Of a DNA stretch of 64,000 bases, positions 43,296 through 51,870 are shown in pieces. A program made the translations under genes and the position numbers. Below the pieces are notes generated by a model. It saw nothing but the letters and a program-made list of their open reading frames with translations. It searched no databases and was not told the origin of the DNA. This DNA comes from Mesorhizobium sp. ZC-5 (GTDB taxonomy: Bacteria > Pseudomonadota > Alphaproteobacteria > Rhizobiales > Rhizobiaceae): contig NZ_JAOWPT010000011.1 of the NCBI RefSeq assembly GCF_025753855.1, forward strand, positions 62,001 through 126,000, written 5' to 3'. How positions within the stretch are numbered: position 1 is the stretch's first letter; every line of letters starts with the position of its first letter.

Positions 43296-44183
43296 ATGAA
43301 GATCGGATTCATTGGCCTTGGCATCATGGGCCGTCCGATAGCCGGTCATATTGTCGATGGTGGACATCAGATGGCGATCTACAGCCGGAGTTCGCCGCCG
43401 AGCGATCTGCTCGAGAAGGGTGCCGTCGTCTGCGCTTCGTCGCGCGAGGTCGCCGAACGGGCCGACGTCATCATCGTGATGGTTCCCGATACGCCGGATG
43501 TCGAAGCCGTCCTGTTCTCCAGGGGCGGCGTTGCCGATGGCCTGACCGACGGCAAGACCGTTATAGACATGAGTTCGATTTCGCCGATAGCCACCAAGGA
43601 ATTTGCTGCCCGCATCGCCGAGAAAGGCTGCGACTATCTCGACGCCCCTGTGTCGGGCGGAGAGGTCGGAGCCAAGGCGGCGACTTTGTCGATCATGGTC
43701 GGCGGCACGCAGGAAACCTTCGACCGCGTCAAGCCGCTCTTCGATCTTGTGGGCAAGAACATAACCCTCGTAGGAAGCGTCGGCGACGGCCAGACGGCCA
43801 AGGTCGCGAACCAGATCATCGTCGCGGTGACCATAGAAGCCGTAGGAGAGGCATTGCTCTTCGCGTCGAAGGCGGGCGCCGATCCCGCGCGTGTGCGGGC
43901 CGCCCTGATGGGAGGCTTTGCCTCGTCTCGGATTCTGGAAGTACATGGCGAGCGGATGATCAAGCGCAGCTTCGATCCCGGTTTCAAGGTCGAGCTGCAT
44001 CAGAAGGATCTGAACCTCGCGCTGGAAGGAGCGCGACAGCTTCGGTTGGCGTTGCCGAATACCGCAACCTGTCAGCAACTCTTCAGCGTCTGCGCGGCGC
44101 ACGGGGGCTCCCTCCGGGATCACTCGGCCATGGTGAATGCGCTCGAGATCATGGCGGACCACGAAATAGCTTCGGCTACCTGA
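43296..44183 (+). CDS. garR: 2-hydroxy-3-oxopropionate (tartronate semialdehyde) reductase
   Basis: 295 residues; AGGAG lies upstream of the ATG at 43296. Beta-hydroxyacid dehydrogenase signatures: IGFIGLGIMGRPIAGHIVDGG (NAD(P) site), LDAPVSGGEVGAKAATLSIMVGG (substrate site), and the catalytic Lys in GDGQTAKVANQIIVA. The enzyme reduces tartronate semialdehyde to D-glycerate, which the next gene product phosphorylates. 3-Hydroxyisobutyrate dehydrogenase is an alternative, but the neighbouring glycerate kinase favours GarR/GlxR. Confidence 0.86.
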   Translation: MKIGFIGLGIMGRPIAGHIVDGGHQMAIYSRSSPPSDLLEKGAVVCASSREVAERADVIIVMVPDTPDVEAVLFSRGGVADGLTDGKTVIDMSSISPIATKEFAARIAEKGCDYLDAPVSGGEVGAKAATLSIMVGGTQETFDRVKPLFDLVGKNITLVGSVGDGQTAKVANQIIVAVTIEAVGEALLFASKAGADPARVRAALMGGFASSRILEVHGERMIKRSFDPGFKVELHQKDLNLALEGARQLRLALPNTATCQQLFSVCAAHGGSLRDHSAMVNALEIMADHEIASAT

Positions 44184-44240
44184 CGTCCATCCAATCCCGT
44201 CATCTGCCACCCGGACGTACCATCCCACAAAAGGCAAATC

Positions 44241-45515
44241 GTGCCAAACGATCACGCAGACATAAGCAGGGAAATCACGCGCCTGAGCGATCGGGAGATC
44301 CTGCACAAGATGTTCTACTCGGCCTTGAAGGTCGCCTCTCTCGAGGGGAAATTCGCGAATCGTCTTCCGAACCCGCCCAAGGGCCGCACCATCGTGATCG
44401 GAGCGGGCAAGGCTTCGTCTGACATGGCGCAAGCTTTCGAAGAGGCTTGGAACCGGCCCTGCGAAGGACTGGTCGTCACCCGCTACGGCCATGCGGTCAA
44501 AACCCGCTATGTGGAGGTTATCGAAGCAAGCCACCCGGTCCCCGACGCGGCGGGCGAACAGGCCGCACAACGTATTCTAGACCTTGCGCGCTCCGCGGGG
44601 CCGGACGACCTGGTCGTCTGCATGATCTCCGGCGGGGCTTCGGCACTGCTATCGCTTCCGGTGCCGGGTATCACCCTGGCAGACAAGCAGGCGCTGACGG
44701 AGGTCATGTTGCGATCCGGCGCGCCGATCGGCGCCATGAACAAGGTCCGCAAAAGCCTCTCGGCAATCAAGGGCGGCCGCCTGGCAGCTGCCGCCCTCCC
44801 CGCCAGCATCATGACCTATCTGATCTCCGACGTGCCGGGCGACGATCCGTCCGTCATAGGATCCGGCCCGACGATCTTTGCCGCGCCGGAATCGGATGGC
44901 GCACTGGAAATTCTCGAAGAATATCAGATTGAAATCTCGCCCAGGATCCGCTCGGCCATCCTGCAGAACCGCCATTCGAATGGCGTGGGGTTGAAGAACG
45001 ATGCGCATTTCCTCGCCACGCCGAAAATGGCGCTCGACGCCGCGGCGGCGGAAGCACGAAAGCTCGGGGTGACGCCGCTGATTCTCGGAGACGCAATCGA
45101 GGGCGAAGCGCGGGAGGTCGCCACCGTATTTGCCGGGCTCGCTCGATCGGTGATCGCTTATGGGGAGCCGGTGGGGAAGCCCTGCGTGCTGATTTCCGGC
45201 GGAGAGACGACGGTGACGGTCAAGGGGAATGGCCGCGGTGGACGCAATGCGGAGTTTCTTCTGGCTCTGATGTGCCAGTTGCAATCGCAGCCCGGTACGT
45301 CGGCCATCGCCTGCGATACCGACGGCATCGATGGGTCGGAAGACAACGCCGGTGCGTGGTTCGACAGCCAGGCGCTTCAGGATCCCGTGCATATGGCCCG
45401 CGCCTATCTTCAGAACAACGACGCCTATTCCTACTTCAACCTGAAAGACAGGCTTGTCATCACTGGACCGACGCACACGAACGTGAACGATTTCCGGGCA
45501 GTACTCATAAGATAG
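44241..45515 (+). CDS. gckA: Glycerate 2-kinase (MOFRL family)
   Basis: 424 residues starting with GTG. The glycerate-kinase (GckA/TtuD) pattern is clear: RTIVIGAGKASSDMAQAFEE, GLVVTRYGHAV, EASHPVPDAAGEQAAQRIL, LVVCMISGGASALLSLPVPGITLADKQ, and the C-terminal MOFRL domain with KPCVLISGGETTVTV, GRGGRNAEFLLALM and DTDGIDGSEDNAGAW. It makes 2-phosphoglycerate from glycerate and ATP, feeding lower glycolysis. It is the third gene of the plus-strand catabolic operon. Confidence 0.92.
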   Translation: MPNDHADISREITRLSDREILHKMFYSALKVASLEGKFANRLPNPPKGRTIVIGAGKASSDMAQAFEEAWNRPCEGLVVTRYGHAVKTRYVEVIEASHPVPDAAGEQAAQRILDLARSAGPDDLVVCMISGGASALLSLPVPGITLADKQALTEVMLRSGAPIGAMNKVRKSLSAIKGGRLAAAALPASIMTYLISDVPGDDPSVIGSGPTIFAAPESDGALEILEEYQIEISPRIRSAILQNRHSNGVGLKNDAHFLATPKMALDAAAAEARKLGVTPLILGDAIEGEAREVATVFAGLARSVIAYGEPVGKPCVLISGGETTVTVKGNGRGGRNAEFLLALMCQLQSQPGTSAIACDTDGIDGSEDNAGAWFDSQALQDPVHMARAYLQNNDAYSYFNLKDRLVITGPTHTNVNDFRAVLIR

Positions 45516-45540
45516 GTAGAATCCGACAACGGAGTGAACG

Positions 45541-45834
45541 ATGATTGCGCTGAATGTGATCTACACCGTCAAGGAGGGGAAGATGGACGAAGTCCTGCGC
45601 CTCCTCGCACGCATGAAGGATCTTGTAAAAGCGAAAGAGCCAGGTTGTGTCCTATACCAGGTGTCCAAATCGCAATCGGATGAAAATATCCTCCTCCTCT
45701 ACGAAGTGTATAAGGACCAACTGGCACTGGATGCCCATGGTAACACGGGCCACTTTGAGGAGATCGTCAAGAAAGAAGTCGTACCAAGGCTCGAGAGCCG
45801 GGTGAGGACTGCTTTCGACGTCACCATTGAATGA
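45541..45834 (+). CDS. ABM-domain putative quinol monooxygenase
   Basis: 97 residues, one antibiotic-biosynthesis monooxygenase (ABM) ferredoxin-like domain: MIALNVIYTVKEGKMDEVLR, KDLVKAKEPGCVLYQVSKS, ILLLYEVYKDQLALDAHGNTGHFEEIV. YgiN-like proteins oxidise quinols; many are uncharacterised. It lies 25 bases after the glycerate kinase gene and ends the operon. Confidence 0.8.
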   Translation: MIALNVIYTVKEGKMDEVLRLLARMKDLVKAKEPGCVLYQVSKSQSDENILLLYEVYKDQLALDAHGNTGHFEEIVKKEVVPRLESRVRTAFDVTIE

Positions 45835-45973
45835 TCTGATTTTCTACCGAAGCTGCAAGGCTCCGGTGGAATCGAGACGAGCTTTCCGGACGCGGCGCGC
45901 ACGGTCAGCGCGATTTTAGACTAGGCTTGCGATCGGAAAATTCGATCGCCACCGCGATACCGGACATCCAATC

Positions 45974-46777
45974 TCAGGTCATCATCTGAAGCGGCATGGT
46001 TATCACCAGGGGACTGGATGCGAGTTGGTAGTGCGCGTTCTCGATCCCTTCGCGGATCACCTGGGTCATCGCCTCGCAAGCGCTACACGCATCCTGGTCC
46101 GCGATCGCTTCCAGCACCTTTCCGTGACGGTCGATGGAGACCTGCAACCTTTCTACGCTGTCCACCGGCGCGCTGATCTGGAACGAGCAACGGATAGCAG
46201 CCTCTATGACGCTGCTGAAGGACTGCATGAAGGGATTGCCCGAGGCCAGCAGCACCTGCTGGTGAAATCCGAGGTCGGGTTCGGCGTAGCTCTCGCGCGT
46301 ATGACGGGGAGCACTCATGCGCCCGAGAAACTGCCGCATGTCGTCGAGATGTTCGTCCGTTCGCCTGATCGCCGCAAACGCGGCGGCCGCCGGTTCGACC
46401 GCCTGACGGACTTCGTAGATATTCTGCAAGAAAATGTCGTTGACCCCAAGTTCGACCCGCCAGGTCAGCACCTGGGGATCGTACATATTCCAATGACCTT
46501 CGTGCAGCACACGTGTGCCGACCTTCGTCTTGGAAATGAGAAAGCCTTTGGCTGTCAGGGTCTTTATGGCTTCTCGAAGCGCGGTCCGCGACACGCCGTA
46601 TTTGTCGATGAGGTCGGCTTCGTTGGGAAGCAGCGAATCTGGCGGCAGGTCACCGCGCAGAATCCCGAGTGCGATGTCGTGAGTGACCAGCGAATGGGCA
46701 GATCGGACCTGCCCATCGGAGAACAGTCGCGGCATAAGCGCCGCCGATGTTCCCGCAACGGATTCATGGATCGTCAT
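45974..46777 (-). CDS. GntR-family regulator (FadR subfamily, FCD domain)
   Basis: 267 residues. A winged helix of GntR type at about residues 30-100 (ALGILRGDLPPDSLLPNEADLIDKYGVSRTALREAIKTLTAKGFLISKTKVGTRVL, then WNMYDPQVLTWR) is followed by an all-helical FCD domain with the usual metal/effector residues (Asp in EPDLGFHQQVLLASGN, plus His residues further on). The close relatives are regulators of sugar-acid use such as DgoR/LgoR/KdgR. Convergent with the aldolase operon and placed between the two arms of the cluster, it is the likely local regulator. Confidence 0.88.
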   Translation of the reverse strand: MTIHESVAGTSAALMPRLFSDGQVRSAHSLVTHDIALGILRGDLPPDSLLPNEADLIDKYGVSRTALREAIKTLTAKGFLISKTKVGTRVLHEGHWNMYDPQVLTWRVELGVNDIFLQNIYEVRQAVEPAAAAFAAIRRTDEHLDDMRQFLGRMSAPRHTRESYAEPDLGFHQQVLLASGNPFMQSFSSVIEAAIRCSFQISAPVDSVERLQVSIDRHGKVLEAIADQDACSACEAMTQVIREGIENAHYQLASSPLVITMPLQMMT

Positions 46778-47517
46778 GGAATTTCCTCCTCGTCAAGTGC
46801 ATCAAGCGGTTTGCCGCCCGCCAGCGCTTGAGTTCCGCATCCTCAAGCCCCGAAGTTGCCGTGCTCTTTAGTGGCAGTCTCCCTTCTGATTGTTCTAGGC
46901 CCCGATGGCGCACTCACGCACGCTGCTTTCCTTTTCGGATACCGTCTTCATGCGCCGCGCAAATATCGAGCGGGAACGAGATGGTGGCGAATTTGGAATC
47001 TCTTAGAGGTTGAGAGGTTGGCGTAGGCACCGTCACCCCTCCATCCACCAATCCCTGCAACCGTTTATGCCAGTTCATGGTGACGCCGGCTCTATGCTGC
47101 GTCTTCTTCATCGCGTTACGAAAATCCCCGCGCAAGCCCTCCGAGAAAGGGCCTGACGCGTGGCTTCCACCAAGTGGAAAGTAGCAAGGTTTGTCAGACA
47201 ATAAGCACATCTGACCTGCTAGCCAAACTGTTTCCGGGCGTACCAGAGTGAGGCCATCCGAGGTCACCCCTTGTAACGCCGGGTTCGGTCGGTGGTGAAG
47301 CGCACTTCAAGACCAAAGGAGGAGAAGCGCTCACCGGTGCTGACCAACATGGTGAGCGTGAATCGACGCGATCGCGACATTGTCGATCCTGCGGAAGCGA
47401 TGGCGACAAAAACCAGACGCCTGTCAAACGCCTGCGAAGACGTTTGTCGTGATGGACTGCCTATGCACCGGCCTGGCGTCGCCTGCGCTTTTGAGAGTTC
47501 TCCTACACAGTTCGAAC
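46778..47517. other. Intergenic region, no supported gene
   Basis: About 740 bases between the GntR gene and the GMC gene end. Short frames exist on both strands (for example minus 46914-47267) but none has a family pattern or ribosome site. Its mixed composition suggests degraded sequence. I see no feature I can name. Confidence 0.45.
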
Positions 47518-49287
47518 TCAGCTGGGCGCAAGCGGTCCTGGATTCTTAAGATATCTGTTCTTCACGGCGTCAGCGGCCCACAGTGCTAGAGCACCGACCG
47601 GCCCTGTCGGGTTTTTCCCGGAATTGTGGCTGAAGGACGTGGCACCCAGGACGAAGACGTTCGGAACGTCCCAGGATTGCAGATATTGATTGAGGGCACT
47701 GGTGCTCCGGTCGGTTCCCATCAAAGCGCCCCCCATGTTGTGCGTGCTTTGATATGGCACGATCGAATAGGGACCGCTCTTGGTGTTGCGCGTGAACGAT
47801 TTCGGGTTGAGTGTCTTGGCCATCTCAACCGCCACATCCGCCGCATGGTTCGACATCTTGTATTCGTTTTCGGTGTAGTCGAACGTCATGCGCAGCAACG
47901 GTCTGCCAAAGGCATCTTTGTAGGTTGGATCGAGATCGAGATAGTTCTGCTTGTAGGCCATGACGGCCCCCGAGCCGCCGATGCCCATGGTGTGGTTGTA
48001 GCTGCGGGCGACAGCCGCCTTCCACTCGGAGCCCCATTTCGGCGTTCCTTTCGGCGTCGGATGATAGCCGATGGGCCGGGCGCCCTGATGTCCGGCACTC
48101 AATTGGTGGCCGCCAATGAAACCCAATTCGGCGAAATCATAGACGTCCCCGTTGAAATCATCGCAGACCGACGACGTGCCGCCCGTCGCCATGAACGGAT
48201 TCATGTGTGTGTTCTCGTCGAAATAGAGCGTTGCGCCACCGCTGTTCGTATATGTGTAGCCGCGCCCGACGACGCCTTGTCCGGTCGCCGGATCATAGGG
48301 TTGGCCAATCCCTGAAAGCAGCATGAGGTGCACGTTCGAGAGCTGATAGGCGGAGAGGATGATGAGATCCGCCGGTTGCTCGATCTCGTTGCCTCGGGCG
48401 TCGAGATAGGTGACGCTGACTGCCTTCTTGCCGGTTGAATCGAGATTGATCTTGAGCACGCGGGATCGTGTTCGAAGCTCGAAATTGGGGTTCTTTTTCG
48501 CGAGGGGAATGACGGTGAAGTGCGGGCTCGCCTTGGCGTTGGCCTCGCAGCCGAACTGTTCGCAGAAGCCGCAATAATGGCACTGTCCGAAGTCAATGCC
48601 GTCAGGATTGGTGTAAGGCTGAGACGCTGTCGAGGATGGCTGAGGGAAAGGATGAAGGCCCCTTTCCCGGGCTGCCTTCTCGAACAGCAGATTGGCTTGC
48701 GTCCGGACCAGCGGCTCCGTCGGATACTCACTTTTGCGTAGGCCCTCGAAGGGATTTCCACCTTCAACGATCTTGCCGTTGAGATTGCCTGCCTTGCCCG
48801 AAGTGCCGCAGAGCATCTCGAATTTTTCATAGTAGGGCTCAAGCTCGGCGTATGTCACACCCCAGTCCTGAAGCTGCATGTCCGCGGGGATGATGCTTTT
48901 GCCATACCTGTCGACCGTCCGCGTATACGCCTCATGATCCCACTCCATCCACCGCCATGTGATACCAGCCCAGTGGACGCCGGCGCCACCGACACCATCG
49001 CCTGGCAGGAAGGAGCCGAGCCGCCGCATCGGAAGAGCGGTCTGCGAGGTGTTGTTGCGGAATGTGATCGTTTCCTTGGTAACGTCCTGCATCAACTCGT
49101 TTCGACGCACGTAGCGGACCTCGTCGTCCTTGGTGACGCTGACGAAATCCGGGTCGGTGTCGCGCTGTATGCCGCGCTCCAGAGCCACGATACGCAGACC
49201 GGTATCGGCAAGCTCCTTGGCCATGATGCCGCCCGTCCAACCTAGGCCGACGATCACGATGTCAACAGGTTTCAACTTTGTCGCCAT
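47518..49287 (-). CDS. GMC-family dehydrogenase, gluconate 2-dehydrogenase flavoprotein-like
   Basis: 589 residues. The FAD fold starts at once (VDIVIVGLGWTGGIMAKELADTGLRIVALERG). Further GMC features: GSFLPGDGVGGAGVHWAGITWR, a Cys-rich CHYCGFCEQFGCEANAK insert typical of gluconate/sorbitol dehydrogenase alpha subunits, DLIILSAYQLSNVHLMLLSGIG, and the C-terminal active-site region FSHNSGKNPTGPVGALALWAAD. It likely oxidises a polyol or sugar acid at the periplasmic face with the small subunit encoded just upstream; Tat signal of that partner may carry it out. A cytochrome c subunit is not next to it. Confidence 0.88.
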   Translation of the reverse strand: MATKLKPVDIVIVGLGWTGGIMAKELADTGLRIVALERGIQRDTDPDFVSVTKDDEVRYVRRNELMQDVTKETITFRNNTSQTALPMRRLGSFLPGDGVGGAGVHWAGITWRWMEWDHEAYTRTVDRYGKSIIPADMQLQDWGVTYAELEPYYEKFEMLCGTSGKAGNLNGKIVEGGNPFEGLRKSEYPTEPLVRTQANLLFEKAARERGLHPFPQPSSTASQPYTNPDGIDFGQCHYCGFCEQFGCEANAKASPHFTVIPLAKKNPNFELRTRSRVLKINLDSTGKKAVSVTYLDARGNEIEQPADLIILSAYQLSNVHLMLLSGIGQPYDPATGQGVVGRGYTYTNSGGATLYFDENTHMNPFMATGGTSSVCDDFNGDVYDFAELGFIGGHQLSAGHQGARPIGYHPTPKGTPKWGSEWKAAVARSYNHTMGIGGSGAVMAYKQNYLDLDPTYKDAFGRPLLRMTFDYTENEYKMSNHAADVAVEMAKTLNPKSFTRNTKSGPYSIVPYQSTHNMGGALMGTDRSTSALNQYLQSWDVPNVFVLGATSFSHNSGKNPTGPVGALALWAADAVKNRYLKNPGPLAPS

Positions 49288-49313
49288 AACATCCTCCCGG
49301 TATGGACCGTCGT

Positions 49314-50045
49314 CTAACTGAAATCCTGGATACTTTGCGGCTCTACCGGATATGGCTTGTTGCGATACTCGAGTATCGCATCCGTATAGATATTGCCGAC
49401 GCCCGGAAAACCGATCATCTTCCAGACCGCCTTGTCCGTGTTGCCGCCATGGATGGGATCGCCAAAATATCCCTCCTGGGTCAGCGACCAGAGATGGCCG
49501 AAGAAAATCTTCGCCGGCACCGTCGCGAGCGTTGCCTTGCCCTCGTCCAGTTCCTTCAGGATTGCATCCCGATCACCCAAGGACAGTGCGGCAAAGTTCT
49601 TCTGATGCTTTTCGAGCGCATAGGCATCGACGTCGGCGATGCCGGCCTTGATCAGTTCAGCGGGTGTAAAGGGCAGTTGATATCCCTGCTCAGGCTCGCC
49701 CTCCTGAAAAGGCCCCTGGAGATAAAGCCGCGCGCCGCTGCCATAGGCGCCGCCCAGTTGCCGATCGATATAGATGACAACCCCTGATTCCACTGCTCCC
49801 GGCCCAGTGGAATCCGACGGGATCAACACATCGATGGCCGCCTCGATAAATCCGCCTTCGTCGAGATTGAGGAACACGTAGCCTGGCCGTGAACCCAGCG
49901 CAGGAGCGGCGTGGCCGTGCCCCATCGCGGTGGTCTCCGCAGCGATGGCGACGCCGGGGATCGTCGTCGAGACGCTCGCCACGCCGATGACCTTCAGAAA
50001 GTTGCGCCGGTCGACCGCACACTCATCATCATTCCGCTTTGACAT
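49314..50045 (-). CDS. Gluconate 2-dehydrogenase subunit 3-like protein (Tat signal)
   Basis: 243 residues with GGAGG before the ATG at 50045. The N-terminus has a twin-arginine motif (DRRNFLKVIGVASVSTTIPGVAIA). The mature part fits the small (gamma) subunit: YVFLNLDEGGFIEAAIDVLIPSDSTGPGAVESGVVIYIDRQLGG, GYQLPFTPAELIKAGI and FGHLWSLTQEGYFGDPIHGGN, ending KMIGFPGVGNIYTDAI. It is needed for export and assembly of the flavoprotein subunit encoded 26 bases downstream. Confidence 0.87.
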   Translation of the reverse strand: MSKRNDDECAVDRRNFLKVIGVASVSTTIPGVAIAAETTAMGHGHAAPALGSRPGYVFLNLDEGGFIEAAIDVLIPSDSTGPGAVESGVVIYIDRQLGGAYGSGARLYLQGPFQEGEPEQGYQLPFTPAELIKAGIADVDAYALEKHQKNFAALSLGDRDAILKELDEGKATLATVPAKIFFGHLWSLTQEGYFGDPIHGGNTDKAVWKMIGFPGVGNIYTDAILEYRNKPYPVEPQSIQDFS

Positions 50046-50192
50046 CGCCTCCTCCTCACGAATGTCGCCCCGATGTAGAGGCAAGTTATATGAATATATA
50101 TTCGAGTCAAATGAAAGTAATTCGTAATATTATTCTTTAATAATACTAATTAAATTCCACGGAAAATCTCCGCTTGGCTGTCCTTAGATGTG
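50046..50192 (-). promoter_or_regulatory. AT-rich promoter region of the GMC operon
   Basis: Contains a perfect dyad TATTATT-N4-AATAATA (50128-50145). The TAATAATAC half-site also occurs in the divergent TRAP/aldolase promoter region, which suggests one regulator for both. Confidence 0.5.
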
Positions 50193-50363
50193 TCAAACGG
50201 CTTCCAAAACTGACCCTCGATCGGCGTCCGATAGCAGATCGCCGACGATCCTCGGCGGCTCGTGCTGGCGCTTGATGCCTGTCGCAATGACCTCGTCATA
50301 GGCGCCCCGCATCCCGTAGAGCTTCAGCGTGCCCATCAGTTCCAGAACCTGCGTGCGTTCCAT
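50193..50363 (-). pseudogene. istB: IS21-family IstB, 5' remnant
   Basis: Starts MERTQVLELMGTLKLYGMRGAYDEV with IKRQHEPPRIVGDLLSDAD, the known N-terminus of IstB helper ATPases, with GGAGG-like sequence upstream. After about 47 codons the homology ends and the frame stops at 50193; the ATPase domain is missing. It directly follows the istA remnant on the same strand, as in intact IS21 elements. Confidence 0.8.
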
Positions 50364-50880
50364 CAGCTTGCCCTCCTGAGGCTGTCGTAGCGGGCGCAGT
50401 CGGCTTGCGGCTCGTGTTGCAGACGAAGAGCGTCCGGGGTGAGAATGGTGCCTACCGGCGCCGGATCGCGCTGCCGCGCCAGGATGTTGATGATGACGGC
50501 GGATGAGCAGACATTCTGATCGAGCGCGTTCCGGCAGGCAGCCTCCACGGCATCGATGCCGTCGGTCAACACCGTGGCCAGGATCGACACCATCTGCCGA
50601 TACCGTCATGCGCGGCTTTTTATCGGCGTCGGATACGCTCCATCGCTGGTGGCAGAGCCCAGTCCCGGAATGGCGCGCCGTTGCGCAGCGCACTGGGCTT
50701 GCGGGCAAGTACAGGGACGTAATGCCAGGGATCGTAGATCGTCTTGTTCCGCCCGAAGGAGCGGGCATGTTCGGCGACGACCACGCCGTCCTGGCGGATG
50801 ACGATCCGATCCGCATCAGCATGGATGTCGACCGGGCGGCCGACCGCCGTCGACACACCGCCTCATGCTCAACTGGCTCG
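50363..50880 (-). pseudogene. istA: IS21-family IstA, 3' remnant with frameshift
   Basis: Two minus-strand pieces: 50620-50880 encodes YDPWHYVPVLARKPSALRNG and APFRDWALPPAMERIRR, and 50363-50593 encodes MVSILATVLTDGIDAVEAAC, NILARQRDPAPVGTILTPDA and DCARYDSLRRAS. Both are the C-terminal region of IstA transposases, in different frames, so a frameshift lies near 50600-50620. The DDE core and N-terminus are absent; the left cut is near 50880. Confidence 0.78.
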
Positions 50881-50984
50881 CAAACGTTAATTCTCAAACA
50901 CCCTCTTAGCCCAGCCCCCACCTGTTGCAGGTTGTAAGGTCCACATGTGGCGGCAGAAGACCTTCGGTCTGACGGTGTGCAGGT

Positions 50985-51389
50985 TCATCTCGCCCGTTGC
51001 CAGCGATAGAGAATGTCAGGTTCGCGCTCTTCGTTGTCGCGACCGTCAGTCTCCTTGATCGCAATGAAGCCGCGCTTCTCATAGAAGCGGCGAGCGAGGG
51101 CGTTTTTCTGAAAAGTCCAAAGTTGCAAGCCTGGAAAAGCTGCTTTCGCGCGCTGCAGAAGGGCATCGCCGGCTCCTCGCCCCTGGTGCTGTGGGAGCAC
51201 ATAGAGCTGATCGATCCAGCCTTCGCGGAAAGCGACAATGCCGATCGTCTCGCCGTCAGCCGCGCCCCAGACCTCGCACTCCACGAAGACATGTTTCCTG
51301 AAGTAGGCGCGATCCCCTTCTGGTGTGTGGAGCCCTGCGAGCCAGGGAAGGCGCTCGTCGAAGGCGGCACGGCCGTTGGTTGAGATGCG
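50985..51389 (-). pseudogene. GNAT acetyltransferase, 5'-truncated
   Basis: The frame is open from 51389 and ends at 50985. It reads NGRAAFDERLPWLAGLHTPEGDRAYFRKHVF, then GIVAFREGWIDQLYVLPQHQGRGAGDALLQRAK (the acetyl-CoA loop is QGRGAG), LQLWTFQKNALARRFYEKRGF and the final DGRDNEEREPDILYRW. The first strand and helix of the fold, and a start codon for a complete protein, are missing where the IS6 remnant begins. A Met at 51284 could start a 99-residue stump containing the CoA site. Confidence 0.68.
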
Positions 51390-51433
51390 TCAGCGACGAG
51401 TGTGCATCTAGCGCGGTCGCAAACAATAACTGG

Positions 51434-51795
51434 TGTTCCGATCGACGTACATCGGCGTTGATCATCCGACGATCCATCGCTGGGTCATTCATTTCGCGCC
51501 GCGGCTTCCGGACCCCTTCAACCGCAGCAAGCGTGCCGTTACCGGCAAATGGCATGCGGACGAGACCTATATCAAGGTCCGCGGGCGGTGGATGTATCTC
51601 GACCGTGCCATCGACGGCGTCGGCGACACGGTCGAATTCTGGTTCAGCGAGCATCGCGCTCTGCCGGCGGCCAAGCGCTTTTTCAAGAAAGCTCTGGAGC
51701 ACCATGGCCCGGCCCGATCGCATTGTCATCGATGGCAGCCAGGCCAATCACGAGGCCATCGTTTCCTGCGATGCGGCAAATCGATTGAGGGACAG
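51434..51795 (+). pseudogene. IS6-family transposase remnant
   Basis: Encodes VDHPTIHRWVIHFAPRLPDP, GKWHADETYIKVRGRWMYLDRAIDGVGDTVEFWFSEHR and, after a frameshift near 51710, RPDRIVIDGSQANHEAIVSC. It lacks both ends, the third catalytic residue and terminal repeats. It is the same family and orientation as the IS at 27679, but a different, older-looking copy. Confidence 0.82.
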
Positions 51796-51870
51796 CCGCC
51801 TTCTTGGCTATGCGAGGAGCGCCGGCCCATTACGGCATCTAGCGCACGAAGGATTGCCCGTCGGCGATTG

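Noticed and set aside
46914-47267. 117-codon minus-strand frame between the GntR and GMC genes
   Set aside because: No recognisable family, no ribosome site and mixed composition; treated as non-coding.
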